Shown here: piece after piece, positions 1 to 8,440 of the stretch
Layout: every line of letters begins with the position of its first letter
Position numbering within the stretch: the stretch's first letter is position 1
Origin: Caryophanales bacterium
GTDB taxonomy: Bacteria; Bacillota; Bacilli; Paenibacillales; CANHCR01
DNA length: 60,773 bases
Assembly (NCBI GenBank): GCA_947459205.1
Contig: CANHCR010000011.1
Coordinates: 1 to 60,773, forward strand
Direction of reading: 5' to 3'
Made by a program: the position numbers and the translations under genes
The notes under the pieces: model-generated
What the model saw: only the letters and a program-made list of their open reading frames with translations
Told to the model about the DNA's origin: nothing
Database searches by the model: none

Positions 1-534
1 AGCAATACAGGTGAACATGAGCAACACGAGTGAGACGGTAAGGATGAGTGTAATGAATTTACTCATCAAAATCCGCCAGCGTCGTACGGGGCGAGTGAGC
101 AACACTTTGATTGTGCCGCCGCTATATTCAGAAGAAACGATGTCCGCAGCGATGATCATCACCAATAGTGGCAGTAACAGTGTGGTTGCGTTTTCAATCA
201 ACTCTCGGACAAATGTTGGCGCACCTACGGTCGATGGGTTGATATCTTTATCGAGATAATACTGGTTTTGTGCGATGCGGATGCGCAGTTCATTTTGTTG
301 TTCGATTGATGTCCGCGGGCTATTGATGCGGTCTTCCCAACCTTGGATGCGAAGTTCCAATGCTTGACGCCAATCGACGTTGCCGAAGCGCTTTTCGAAC
401 TCTTTCGCTGTTTCGTATTGTGCGTACGTGAAGATGGACACGAGAGCCGATACGATGAGTGCGATGACCAAAAGGCGTTTGCGACCGCTTAGTTTCAACA
501 ATTCATTGAATACGAGTTTAATCAATGGACTCAC
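1..534 (-). CDS. ABC-2 type transporter permease, N-terminal part (cut by window edge)
   Basis: The first 178 codons read in frame to the window edge, so the C-terminus is missing. The protein starts MSPLIKLVFNELLKL from GTG at 534, followed by a membrane segment (about residues 20-38), a long extracytoplasmic charged stretch (about 40-118) and a second membrane segment near 120-135 ending in ADIVSSEYSGGTIKVLL. That topology and the 'EYSGGTIKVLLTRP' stretch fit the ABC-2 permease family. The start overlaps the 3' end of the upstream ATPase gene by 17 bases, so the two are translationally coupled and almost certainly form one exporter. The substrate is unknown; a drug, peptide or lipid exporter is possible by family. 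Confidence 0.85.
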   Translation of the reverse strand, partial: MSPLIKLVFNELLKLSGRKRLLVIALIVSALVSIFTYAQYETAKEFEKRFGNVDWRQALELRIQGWEDRINSPRTSIEQQNELRIRIAQNQYYLDKDINPSTVGAPTFVRELIENATTLLLPLLVMIIAADIVSSEYSGGTIKVLLTRPVRRWRILMSKFITLILTVSLVLLMFTCIA

Positions 535-1459
535 CGCCTGTCAGTTCAAGGAATAGTTCTTCGAGAGAAGAAAGTTTTCGTGACATCTCGATGACGCTGA
601 TGTTGTGTTGCAACAGCGTGCGTAAGCATGGGTCGATTTTGGCTTCATCGAAGGCAGTAACCAGATGATTTCCATCACTGATTACATTCTCAAAATAGGT
701 TTCAAGGATTGGTTTCGCTAGTTCTTGCGGCTGCAGATGCCAGTACATGCGCTCATTTTGTTCGAGCAGCGCACGCACTTCTGTCACGTGGATGACCGTG
801 CCTTTGGAGATGATGGCAACGCGGTCGCACAGCAATTGCACTTCACTGAGCAAGTGGCTTGAGACGAAGACGGTCAACCCTTCGTGGTCGGCGAGGTAGC
901 GGACAAACTCGCGCATCTCGCGAATGCCGGCGGGATCGAGCCCGTTGGTCGGTTCGTCGAGAATGAGCACCTTTGGGCGATTGAGCAACGCTTGCGCAAT
1001 ACCCAGTCGTTGGCGCATGCCGAGCGAGTACGTTTTGACGAGGTCGTTGATTCGCGCCTGCAAGCCGACAAGTTGCACGACTTCTTCGATTCGGGCCTCA
1101 TCGACGCCATCGATCATCCGCGCAAAGTATTGCAAGTTGTCACGGCCACTCAAAAAGCCGTATAACTCTGGATTTTCGACGATGCAGCCAAGATTGCGAA
1201 TGGCTTTCGTAAATTGTGTTTTGAGATTGTACCCACAGACTTCAATCGTGCCCGCTGTCGGTTCGATCAATCCGACCAGCATGCGGATGGTCGTCGTTTT
1301 GCCAGAGCCGTTCGGGCCGAGAAAGCCGAACACTTCGCCGCGGTGCAAGCTGAAATCAATGCCTTTGATGATTTCGCGTTTGCCGATCGTTTTGCGCAAC
1401 CCTCGAACGGACATTGTAATTTCACTCTTGGTAATTTCACTCATGGTCATCTCACTCAT
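518..1459 (-). CDS. ABC transporter ATP-binding protein
   Basis: This is the nucleotide-binding subunit that powers the adjacent permease. From the ATG at 1459 (313 residues) it shows Walker A GPNGSGKT (about 48-55), the signature YSLGMRQR (about 144-151), Walker B VLILDEP (about 164-170) and an SSHLLSE switch region, then a C-terminal accessory domain common in the CcmA/YhaQ-type exporter ATPases. A GTG three codons upstream is possible, but the GGAGGTG ribosome binding site sits over it and is correctly spaced for ATG 1459. The start overlaps the upstream hydrolase gene by 8 bases. The N-terminus is built from a 15-bp tandem repeat. The substrate cannot be read from sequence. Confidence 0.92.
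   Translation of the reverse strand: MSEMTMSEITKSEITMSVRGLRKTIGKREIIKGIDFSLHRGEVFGFLGPNGSGKTTTIRMLVGLIEPTAGTIEVCGYNLKTQFTKAIRNLGCIVENPELYGFLSGRDNLQYFARMIDGVDEARIEEVVQLVGLQARINDLVKTYSLGMRQRLGIAQALLNRPKVLILDEPTNGLDPAGIREMREFVRYLADHEGLTVFVSSHLLSEVQLLCDRVAIISKGTVIHVTEVRALLEQNERMYWHLQPQELAKPILETYFENVISDGNHLVTAFDEAKIDPCLRTLLQHNISVIEMSRKLSSLEELFLELTGGESID
1415..1459 (-). repeat. Three tandem 15-bp units at the start of the ATPase gene
   Basis: Reading the minus strand from 1459, three 15-base units follow each other and encode MSEMT, MSEIT and KSEIT before the conserved ABC domain begins at MSVRGL. Two units begin with ATG and a further ATG follows the array, so internal starts are possible. The repeat is directly visible; its function is unknown. 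Confidence 0.85.
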
Positions 1460-2264
1460 TGTTCTCACCTCCGCGCAGCGTTGCAGGCAACGTTTGCATC
1501 ACGCGAGCGGCAATCATCTCATATCCGCTACCGTTCGGATGAAAGCGGTCGTCAGCCAAATACAAATCAAGATTCGCATCATATAAATCGTACGTCGGAA
1601 CGAGCACAGCATTGGTGTCATTAGCCAACATTTTGCTGACCCTCTCATTCCAGCGCCGCACCACTTCGTTCGTTTGCTCGCTACGATCCAACTGATTGAA
1701 TGGATTGTAAAGACCAATCATCGCGATCGGCGCGTCGGGGTTTTCTTTGCGAATTTTTGCGAGAATTTGTGTAAATGTGGTCTGAAAATTTTGCTCGATC
1801 GAGCGAATGAGCGACTCATCGAGTGAGGCCAACGTTTCTCCGCCACGGAACAAATCGTTTCCACCGATGCTCAGTAAAATGAGGTCGGTTTTGCGAAGCA
1901 ATTCGGTCGTCTTCGTCTCAGCTAATTGTGCCAGCAACTGTTGGGCGACATAGCCGTTTACCGCACGGTTGTTGAGCGTCACTTGGCGCGTACTCGCCTG
2001 CTGCAAACCATCCGTAACATGTCCGACGTAGCCTGTTTCCGAATCATCGCCAGCCCCAGTCGTTAGGGAATCTCCAAGCGCAAGCACGGACAGCACACCA
2101 TCCTCCGAGTTAGCGTTAACCGCTTGTTCGGCGTTGTTCATCATTGGCGTTTCGACCTCCTTTCCAGCACTTCCGCTCAGCGTCATCGCCAAACCAATCA
2201 AGCATAGAAGCAGCGCGATAGTACCCGTCGTCATCACAAAATAAACCGTTGTCTTACGCATCAT
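1452..2264 (-). CDS. SGNH/GDSL-family lipase or esterase, membrane-anchored
   Basis: The product is an N-terminally anchored hydrolase of about 270 residues. A hydrophobic segment (about residues 9-32) acts as a signal or anchor, placing the catalytic domain outside the membrane. Block I is ALGDSLTTG (nucleophile Ser near 66), block III is IGGNDLF, and block V is DRFHPNGSGY with the catalytic Asp/His. This set defines SGNH hydrolases such as Bacillus YpmR. The gene begins with a run of ATG codons; ATG 2264 is best spaced from the AAGGA site, and ATG 2267, ATG 2261 or GTG 2270 are alternatives. It is the first gene of a tight group with the ABC ATPase and permease. The substrate is unknown. 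Confidence 0.88.
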   Translation of the reverse strand: MMRKTTVYFVMTTGTIALLLCLIGLAMTLSGSAGKEVETPMMNNAEQAVNANSEDGVLSVLALGDSLTTGAGDDSETGYVGHVTDGLQQASTRQVTLNNRAVNGYVAQQLLAQLAETKTTELLRKTDLILLSIGGNDLFRGGETLASLDESLIRSIEQNFQTTFTQILAKIRKENPDAPIAMIGLYNPFNQLDRSEQTNEVVRRWNERVSKMLANDTNAVLVPTYDLYDANLDLYLADDRFHPNGSGYEMIAARVMQTLPATLRGGENNE

Positions 2265-2282
2265 CATCACATCCTTTTTCTA

Positions 2283-2906
2283 AATAGAAGCCACCGTAGG
2301 CTATTGCCACGCCCCACAAAAACAATTTTGCCTGTCGCCACGTTTTGCTCCACCAGCCCACCAATCGCCAAGCACGGTGCTCCAACTGAGTACCGGCAAG
2401 CCTAGCCCATCATCCGGTCCTCCGACCGTATGCCCTGATAATTCTGCCATGAAGCCACCAACCAAACTACCAATTAAGGTGAACCAAAGACCCAACTGCA
2501 CAGCGAGACGAAGGTGTTAACGCAGCCGGCGGTTTGCGTAGCAATTCGACGATTAAATAAATAAGCGACAATGTGGCAGTAACGGCGAACACACTCATCA
2601 TCGAGTAGATCATATCACCAAATCCATCATCGTCATTGAAGTGCGATATTTCACCGCGTGCAACTTGTATGCCGACTAACAGCAATACCATAGAAACAGA
2701 AAATAAAGTACCGTAGCTAATGATGCGGCGTGAAAGTGTATGCTGCACAAAAGGTACGAGATACGCGAATGTCAATGCATACAATCCGAATGAGATGGTA
2801 ACGCCAGCAAGCAAAATCCGACGAAAAGCAGATGAATGAGCGCCATGTAGTAGAGTGGGCGGTCGAGTGACATCGTGAATGTAAAGATTCGAGATAACAA
2901 TGTCAT
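2283..2906 (-). pseudogene. Decayed paralogue of the membrane protein gene at 4476-5249
   Basis: Fragments in several frames match the intact membrane protein about 2 kb away: SLDRPLYY and ALIHLLF near 2820-2870, LRKPPA near 2530, GHTVGGPD and LPVLSWST near 2370-2430, then WSKTW in another frame near 2340. Two in-frame blocks of the intact protein are missing: the stretch after ALIHLLFxGxCLLAL, and the RVAHFIGLHALQ block after GDW. Each deletion is followed by a frame change. The start region with ATG 2906 and the promoter upstream are still present. This is a tandem gene copy that has been inactivated. Confidence 0.85.
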
Positions 2907-2962
2907 CAACTCATTTTTTTATTCTATCTAGTACTCTTCTTTATTTAGTACCTTGTAAAACA

Positions 2963-2991
2963 ATGATACAATATAGTACTATACATTGCAA
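2963..2991 (-). promoter_or_regulatory. Promoter with a palindromic operator in its spacer, for the decayed copy
   Basis: On the minus strand TTGCAA (2986-2991) and TATCAT (2963-2968) are separated by 17 bases. The spacer contains the perfect 12-bp palindrome TATAGTACTATA (2972-2983), with outer arms ACCTTG/CAAGGT further out. TAGTACTA-type palindromes are typical of PadR-family operators, but no PadR gene is in the window. It lies about 60 bases ahead of the pseudogene. Confidence 0.5.
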
Positions 2992-3050
2992 GGTAGTAGA
3001 GGTTTTTTTCGAATCACCAAAAACTACTGCGAGCCAACGACCTTCCCAAC

Positions 3051-3470
3051 TCATTGCCGCTTTCGCTTGAACACCGTATAAAGCAGATAGCCTAGCGGAC
3101 CTGCCATCAAAGTCATGTACAGAAAGATCGACTGAACAATCAAGTGTACTTTTCTGTGCTCCATATTTTCCATATAAATCATGCGGCCCACAAGTTGGTC
3201 GAACGCCAAAATGTGCAACCATGCAATGATGGCTACTTCAGGCACGGTCAACAGTTGAATCACACCGTCGTAAGAGCCGAAGTCGCTGACAAACGAGATG
3301 CCGTGATTCGTAACATAATAAGCCAATCCAACGACATAAAGAATCGACAACGATAGTGGAAATATAGCCCATTTGACAATCGTATAAGTCACTTTCCATT
3401 TTGGCAGAAAAATCATCAGTAGCCAGGAAATCATCGCAAATCCAGTAAAACTAAACAATAATTCATACAT
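3051..3470 (-). CDS. ABA4-like (DUF4281) integral membrane protein
   Basis: A 139-residue protein with four predicted membrane segments (about 5-22, 32-50, 75-92 and 112-132). The segment AWLHILAFDQLVGRMIY near the middle resembles the conserved region of the ABA4/DUF4281 family, named after a plant carotenoid-pathway protein; the bacterial role is not established. It follows the epimerase-like gene by two bases and is probably the last gene of the minus-strand run that begins with the MFS gene. Family assignment is moderate and based on pattern only. Confidence 0.65.
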   Translation of the reverse strand: MYELLFSFTGFAMISWLLMIFLPKWKVTYTIVKWAIFPLSLSILYVVGLAYYVTNHGISFVSDFGSYDGVIQLLTVPEVAIIAWLHILAFDQLVGRMIYMENMEHRKVHLIVQSIFLYMTLMAGPLGYLLYTVFKRKRQ

Positions 3471-3472
3471 CG

Positions 3473-4435
3473 CTATTTTTCCCCTTTAAAAAATTGAACC
3501 ATCTCTGTAATACCATCCTCGAAGCGCGTCACTTGAAATTCAGGGAAATGCTTGCGAAACTTCACATCGCTCATGATATATGGCGATTCAAATTGATACA
3601 GCATTTCCTTGATTTCCTTAAGTGGCGGGATGAACAACCCCAGCAAAGACAACATCAGCGGCGGAATGCGCGACAACTTGAAAGTCGTGCCGAGTTCGCG
3701 ATTGAAAAGTTCATTCACTTCCACTGACGTAACCGGTCGACTCACCGGCAAATGCCAAACTTGCCCGTACGTTGCTTCATCCAACGCCAACTCAACAAGT
3801 GCCCGGCCATTATCCGACGTATGTGCGAACGTGTGCAGAACGTCCAATTTGACAATGGTCTGCGGCGACTTACCTTTTAGTATGTTTTGCAAAAACGAGA
3901 TATACAATATGCTGTTCACGCTCGGACCGTAAAAATCAGCCGATCGACCAATCACCGCCTGCACTCGCTCAGCTTGATGTGCTTGGAGTAACATGTCGGT
4001 AATTTGTTTGCGGACAGCCCCTTTTTTCGAAGTCGGTTCCTGCAAATGCTCTTCTGTAAATGGATTCGCCAAGGGAGCCGGGCCGTACATGTAAATATTG
4101 TCGAGGAAAATCAGCTTCGCCCCGACTTGCGCGCACGCCGAAATGACATTCCCCATGACTACAGGCCACTCGCGCTGCCATTGCACGGTTCGATATGGCA
4201 ATCCTACTGACAAATAGACATGTGTGGCACCTTGTACGGCGTGAAGCGTTTGTTCAGCATCTAACACATCGGCCGGCATGATTTCAACCTGATCCGTTGC
4301 AAAGTTGCTGCGACCACTCCGTTGAATCGCACGAACTGGCAACCCCCGTTGCACGAGTTCTTGAACGACAGCAGTTCCAACTGGTCCTGAAGCACCAAAA
4401 ACAACATGGAATGTTTTGGCATGTAATGTTTGCAT
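3473..4435 (-). CDS. NAD(P)-dependent epimerase/dehydratase-like oxidoreductase
   Basis: A 320-residue extended short-chain dehydrogenase-type protein. The N-terminal Rossmann motif is FGASGPVGTA (about 13-22), followed by FLDNIYMYGPAP where extended SDRs carry the active-site strand, and GRSADFYGPSV further on. The usual YxxxK pair is not clear, so it may act as an atypical SDR that binds NAD(P)H without classic catalysis. It sits between a membrane protein gene and the ABA4-like gene in a run of same-strand genes. The substrate is unknown. Confidence 0.8.
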   Translation of the reverse strand: MQTLHAKTFHVVFGASGPVGTAVVQELVQRGLPVRAIQRSGRSNFATDQVEIMPADVLDAEQTLHAVQGATHVYLSVGLPYRTVQWQREWPVVMGNVISACAQVGAKLIFLDNIYMYGPAPLANPFTEEHLQEPTSKKGAVRKQITDMLLQAHQAERVQAVIGRSADFYGPSVNSILYISFLQNILKGKSPQTIVKLDVLHTFAHTSDNGRALVELALDEATYGQVWHLPVSRPVTSVEVNELFNRELGTTFKLSRIPPLMLSLLGLFIPPLKEIKEMLYQFESPYIMSDVKFRKHFPEFQVTRFEDGITEMVQFFKGEK

Positions 4436-4475
4436 CAGATTTCACTCCTCGTATACATCAAAATCAGCTTCTACA

Positions 4476-5249
4476 TCAAAACAACGATTTCGAATTCGAC
4501 GTCAACCAAATGACAAAAGCCAACAAACTGGCGTATGCTACTCCCAAGCACAACAAAAAAAAGTTCGCGCGGCGCCACGTTTTGCTCCACCAACCCGCCA
4601 ACAAAAACACCTGCAGTGCATGCAAGCCGATAAAATGAGCAACTCGCCAATCACCGAACAGTGTGCTCCAACTGAGCACCGGCAAGCCCGGTCCACCATC
4701 CGGTCCTCCAACCGTGTGCCCAGATAATCCGCCCATGTAGCCACCAACAGCACAACCGACGACCGTCAACCAAATGCCCAACTGCACGGCCAAGCGAAAC
4801 GACGGCGACCATGTAGCCGGAGGCTTGCGCAACAGCTCAATTGCCAAATAGATGAGCAACAGTGTGGCGGTAGCAATGAACACACCCATCACGATATAGA
4901 TGATGATGCCGGACGCACTCTCGATGTTGAAATGTGATTTCACACCGCGTGCCGCCTGCATGCCGATGAGTATCATTTCGACAAACATGCAGACAACTGT
5001 GCCATAGCTTATTAAACGCTGCGCAAATGGGCTTTTCAAATACGGCACGAGATACGCTAGCGTTAGGGCATACACGGCAATCGAGATGGCAAACTTAAAC
5101 GGCTTGACCCACACTGGTAAGCCGAGCAATGTGCGGTCATCGAACATCAACGCCAACAAGCACAAACCGGCGAAAAGCAAATGAATGAGCGCCGAGTAAT
5201 ACAGCGGGCGGTCAAGTGACTTCGTGAACGTCGAGATGCGGGATGACAT
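4476..5249 (-). CDS. Conserved polytopic membrane protein of unknown function
   Basis: The product has about 257 residues and roughly seven hydrophobic segments. Recognisable stretches are SLDRPLYYSALIHLLF, WVKPFKFAIS, LRKPPATWSPSFRLAV and LSGHTVGGPDGGPGLP. I do not recognise a characterised family. ATG 5249 is chosen because it is correctly placed behind GAGGAG; codons 2-4 further upstream are less well spaced. It overlaps the short-chain dehydrogenase stop region, suggesting translational coupling. A decayed second copy lies at 2283-2906, so this family was once duplicated here. Confidence 0.8.
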   Translation of the reverse strand: MSSRISTFTKSLDRPLYYSALIHLLFAGLCLLALMFDDRTLLGLPVWVKPFKFAISIAVYALTLAYLVPYLKSPFAQRLISYGTVVCMFVEMILIGMQAARGVKSHFNIESASGIIIYIVMGVFIATATLLLIYLAIELLRKPPATWSPSFRLAVQLGIWLTVVGCAVGGYMGGLSGHTVGGPDGGPGLPVLSWSTLFGDWRVAHFIGLHALQVFLLAGWWSKTWRRANFFLLCLGVAYASLLAFVIWLTSNSKSLF

Positions 5250-5254
5250 CCTCA

Positions 5255-6052
5255 TCAACTCCTCATGTTTTCCGTAAACTTACGACTGACCGCTAACACA
5301 AAACCTCGCGGCGATAGTTTCGATGTAATCGCCAACAATTTATTAAGCAAACCCGGAATGATGACACGTTTGCCCTTTTTAAAACCGCGATATCCAATCG
5401 TTGCCACAGCAGAAGCATCCATCATCATCCGCTCGACTCGTTGCAAATTCACGTTCTGTTTTTGATCGCTGAAGGCAGGCGCAATAAAAAATTCCGTTTT
5501 GGTCATTCCCGGGCATAATACAGACACGACGACTCCTGTTCCCTGCATTTCATTCGCCAGCGCCTCCGTGTAGGAAAGCACGTACGCTTTGGTCGCAAAA
5601 TAGACGCTCATCAGCGGTCCCGGTTGGAACGCCCCGGTAGAGGCTACGTTCAAAATGCCACCCGTTCCACGTCGCACCATGCCTGGGACAAATCTTTTTG
5701 TCAAATCGGTCAGCGTTCGCATATTCAAATCAATCATGCGCAATTCGGTTTCACCGTTCGTCTCTAAATACGAGCCGTACACACCAAATCCGGCGTTATT
5801 AACCAACACATCAATCTGAATGCCAAGAGTCTGCACCTCTTCAAACAAACGTTGCGGTGCATCCATTTCACTCAGATCCATTTCGATGATGTGTACGGGC
5901 ACCTTAAACTTGCCTGTAATTTCAGATGCAATCCGCTGCAAGCGCTGACTGTTTCGAGCGACCACTACCAACTGATATCCGTCTGCAGCCAACTGCAACG
6001 CCAACTCGTAGCCAATTCCACCAGAAGCACCTGTAATCAGTGCCGTTTTCAT
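5255..6052 (-). CDS. Short-chain dehydrogenase/reductase (SDR)
   Basis: A 265-residue classical SDR. It has the cofactor motif TGASGGIG (7-14), NNAG (85-88) and the catalytic set Ser138, Tyr151 and Lys155 in the YFATK context, so it should be active with NAD(P)H. The LVVVARN segment with Arg after strand 2 suggests NADPH preference. The C-terminus (GFVLAVSRKF) is typical of the DltE/YqjQ-like SDRs that handle hydrophobic substrates. It lies 23 bases downstream of the MFS transporter gene. The substrate is unknown. Confidence 0.9.
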   Translation of the reverse strand: MKTALITGASGGIGYELALQLAADGYQLVVVARNSQRLQRIASEITGKFKVPVHIIEMDLSEMDAPQRLFEEVQTLGIQIDVLVNNAGFGVYGSYLETNGETELRMIDLNMRTLTDLTKRFVPGMVRRGTGGILNVASTGAFQPGPLMSVYFATKAYVLSYTEALANEMQGTGVVVSVLCPGMTKTEFFIAPAFSDQKQNVNLQRVERMMMDASAVATIGYRGFKKGKRVIIPGLLNKLLAITSKLSPRGFVLAVSRKFTENMRS

Positions 6053-6075
6053 CTTTTACACGCTCCCCTTTTTTA

Positions 6076-7563
6076 TTACATTTCTGCCAATTCGGCAGGT
6101 TTGTCTGAATGATTGTTTGATTGCCCCATTCTCACCTTACTCAAAGTGAAGCCAATCACGATACCAGCTATAGCAATCCACATCAATATCAAGTAAGTGT
6201 CATGAAACGCCGCAGGCGCTGGATGGACAAGCACTTGCTTCGTCGACTGATTTATATCTATGATTGGCTCAGCCACATTAAACAATATCGTTGTAATCAA
6301 AGCGACAGAAAGCGAGGTGACGACCTGTTGCATCGAATTCGTCAATGACGTCACGCGACTGACCAACTGTGCCGGAGCTGACTGTAATAAAAACGTGTTC
6401 ATTGAAAGAAATGCCATCCCCATACCCGCTCCGAACAAAATGCGTGGCACCAGAAACGCACTCGCTGGATCTGTACTTGTCACGTCCGAGAGCATAAATG
6501 AACCAATTGCAACCAATGTGAGGCCGACAACAACTAAGGGGCGGACGCCAATTTTGTCATACAGTTTACCGCCGAGTGGCATGAAAAGTGCTGCCGTAAA
6601 TGCTTGTGGGAGCGTCCACAGACCAGCCTCAAAAGCCGATTTGCCCATTTCGGTCTGCATATAAAAAGGAATCAAGAAAATCACGCCAAACATCACGAAC
6701 TGCATCAACCATTGAACGAGTATTCCTCTGCTGAAGGAAAACGATTTGAAGACGCGCAGTTCGAGCAACGGTTGCTTACGTCGCAATAGTTCGACAATGA
6801 TAAAACTAATGAGAGCCACCCCACCGCCGATAAGTCCAAAGAGCGTCTCCGTCGACGTCCAGTTCGAGCTGCCCTCGCTAATTCCATAACATATGAGAGC
6901 AAACGCGAGTGGTCCAAGGATGACTCCCAGGATGTCAAAATCCGTCGACTCATACGGTTGGAATTTCGGAATGAAGCGCAACGCCAAAAAGACTGCAAGT
7001 ATTCCGACAGGCAAATTGATCAGAAAGATCCAATGCCAACTAACAAAATCAACAAGGTAGCCGGATATAATCGGACCGGTTGCGGGAGCAAGCAAAATCG
7101 GCATACCCATAATCCCCATAATCGAGCCGACTTTTTCACGTGGACTGAGACGGAAAATCATCGTCATCGCAAGCGGCATCACCATACCCCCAGCAAGCCC
7201 TTGCAACACACGGAATAAAATCAGTTGCGTCGCCGAGGTTGCGAATGCACACAGTAACGACCCTAAAGTGAAAAGAATGATGCAAATGATAAAAATCCGC
7301 CGCGCACCGAAGCGATCAGACATCCAACCAGCGAGCGGAATCACTGCTGCTTGGGCGAGCGTATAGCCCGTCAATGTCCACTGCACAACAGACAAACTAG
7401 CGTTAAAATCTTCCGCTAATTTCGGAACAGCCACATTGACAGCAGTCGTATCGAGAATGACCATGAAAATGCCAACAATAATTGCAATCAGTGTGGGCGC
7501 GAGATCACGGATGGTGCGCGCGGATGGATCGATTTGTTCGAAACGATGTAGTTTTTTTTGCAT
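6076..7563 (-). CDS. MFS transporter, DHA2 (EmrB/QacA-like) drug efflux family
   Basis: A 495-residue polytopic protein of the 14-helix DHA2 class. Helix 1 carries LDTTAVNVAVPKLAEDF, motif A is GWMSDRFGARR (about 79-89), and the motif C region with MGMPILLAPATGPIISGYL marks a drug-proton antiporter. The likely role is export of toxic compounds across the cytoplasmic membrane. It heads a minus-strand run with an SDR and further membrane proteins. Its ribosome binding site is GAGGTGG before ATG 7563, and a 13-bp dyad upstream suggests repressor control. Confidence 0.92.
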   Translation of the reverse strand: MQKKLHRFEQIDPSARTIRDLAPTLIAIIVGIFMVILDTTAVNVAVPKLAEDFNASLSVVQWTLTGYTLAQAAVIPLAGWMSDRFGARRIFIICIILFTLGSLLCAFATSATQLILFRVLQGLAGGMVMPLAMTMIFRLSPREKVGSIMGIMGMPILLAPATGPIISGYLVDFVSWHWIFLINLPVGILAVFLALRFIPKFQPYESTDFDILGVILGPLAFALICYGISEGSSNWTSTETLFGLIGGGVALISFIIVELLRRKQPLLELRVFKSFSFSRGILVQWLMQFVMFGVIFLIPFYMQTEMGKSAFEAGLWTLPQAFTAALFMPLGGKLYDKIGVRPLVVVGLTLVAIGSFMLSDVTSTDPASAFLVPRILFGAGMGMAFLSMNTFLLQSAPAQLVSRVTSLTNSMQQVVTSLSVALITTILFNVAEPIIDINQSTKQVLVHPAPAAFHDTYLILMWIAIAGIVIGFTLSKVRMGQSNNHSDKPAELAEM

Positions 7564-7583
7564 GTGATGGCCACCTCAAAGTG

Positions 7584-7596
7584 TATATCTGATATA
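7584..7596. promoter_or_regulatory. Perfect dyad upstream of the MFS gene
   Basis: TATATC-T-GATATA is a perfect 13-bp palindrome 20 bases upstream of the MFS start. An 8-bp inverted repeat (GTGATGGC at 7564-7571 and GCCATCAC at 7612-7619) encloses it. Both could be operator elements for the nearby TetR or MerR regulators; no clear -35/-10 pair was identified. Confidence 0.4.
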
Positions 7597-7630
7597 TTTT
7601 CTCCACTTCTCAGCCATCACCGGTTACTCC

Positions 7631-8398
7631 TTACCCCAAAGTCGGTACGACATTTACGAGATAAATAACCAAGCCGACGATCCACAGCCACAACGGAACA
7701 CGCATACTTTGGAATGTGTCATCCTTTCGAAACAACATCAACGACATGATGAACACCCAAAGTACATGTAAACCGAAGACTGGCACAGTAATCGAACTGA
7801 GAAATGCACTGCGAATCACAACATCAAAACATTGAATCATTAACGCCAAGCCGGAAATCACACCAAACATCGCTAGTTTTTTGTCATACCCTCTATGTTT
7901 CAGCAGCACGAAGCCGAGCAAGAGGAGCCACAAACCAACAAATAGTGAACCCAAATGTTCACCAACCGTCATGCCAAAGTATGTATTTGAATATTTTTCG
8001 AGAAAGAAAATCAATTCTCTTGAAACTTCGCCGTTACGATATTCGTCGCTGAGCATCGGAATGAGAACCACCCAACGAAAAAAACCGAGAATCTGAAACA
8101 CACCGCCTACGACACCCGCGGTCACGGCTGCCAAATCTAACAATTTGCCACTCCGTGTATGATGAAACATCATCACAGCCATGAACACTTGTAAGAACGC
8201 ACTGAAGCCAAACAGATAATACGTCGGAATAATAATCGCTTGATTCTCATGAAACAATTGAAACCGTTCGACAGCACTTTCCCGCAGGATGTCAGGAAAG
8301 TTAAAGTAAATACCTAATATTGTGTTGCAACCAGCTAGCAACAAGAAAAACGTGAAAAAGACGGCGGATGTTGCTCTGTACTCTTTCTTTGTACTCAT
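7631..8398 (-). CDS. DUF4386-like integral membrane protein
   Basis: About 255 residues with six to seven hydrophobic segments and short loops. The pattern of an N-terminal segment followed by FPDILRE, a mid-protein GEHLGSLFVGLWLLLLG and a short charged end resembles the DUF4386 family, whose function is unknown. ATG 8398 is preferred over an in-frame upstream codon because GGAG lies eight bases before it. It follows the MerR gene after 42 bases and is probably co-transcribed with it. Confidence 0.7.
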   Translation of the reverse strand: MSTKKEYRATSAVFFTFFLLLAGCNTILGIYFNFPDILRESAVERFQLFHENQAIIIPTYYLFGFSAFLQVFMAVMMFHHTRSGKLLDLAAVTAGVVGGVFQILGFFRWVVLIPMLSDEYRNGEVSRELIFFLEKYSNTYFGMTVGEHLGSLFVGLWLLLLGFVLLKHRGYDKKLAMFGVISGLALMIQCFDVVIRSAFLSSITVPVFGLHVLWVFIMSLMLFRKDDTFQSMRVPLWLWIVGLVIYLVNVVPTLG

Positions 8399-8440
8399 TT
8401 GATTCATCTCCTTTATTAAAGTTAGATGAATCATAATCCC

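Noticed and set aside
924-1586. A 220-residue plus-strand frame across the ABC ATPase gene
   Set aside because: It lies opposite a clear ABC ATPase and hydrolase, has no ribosome binding site or family motif, and is a frame shadow.
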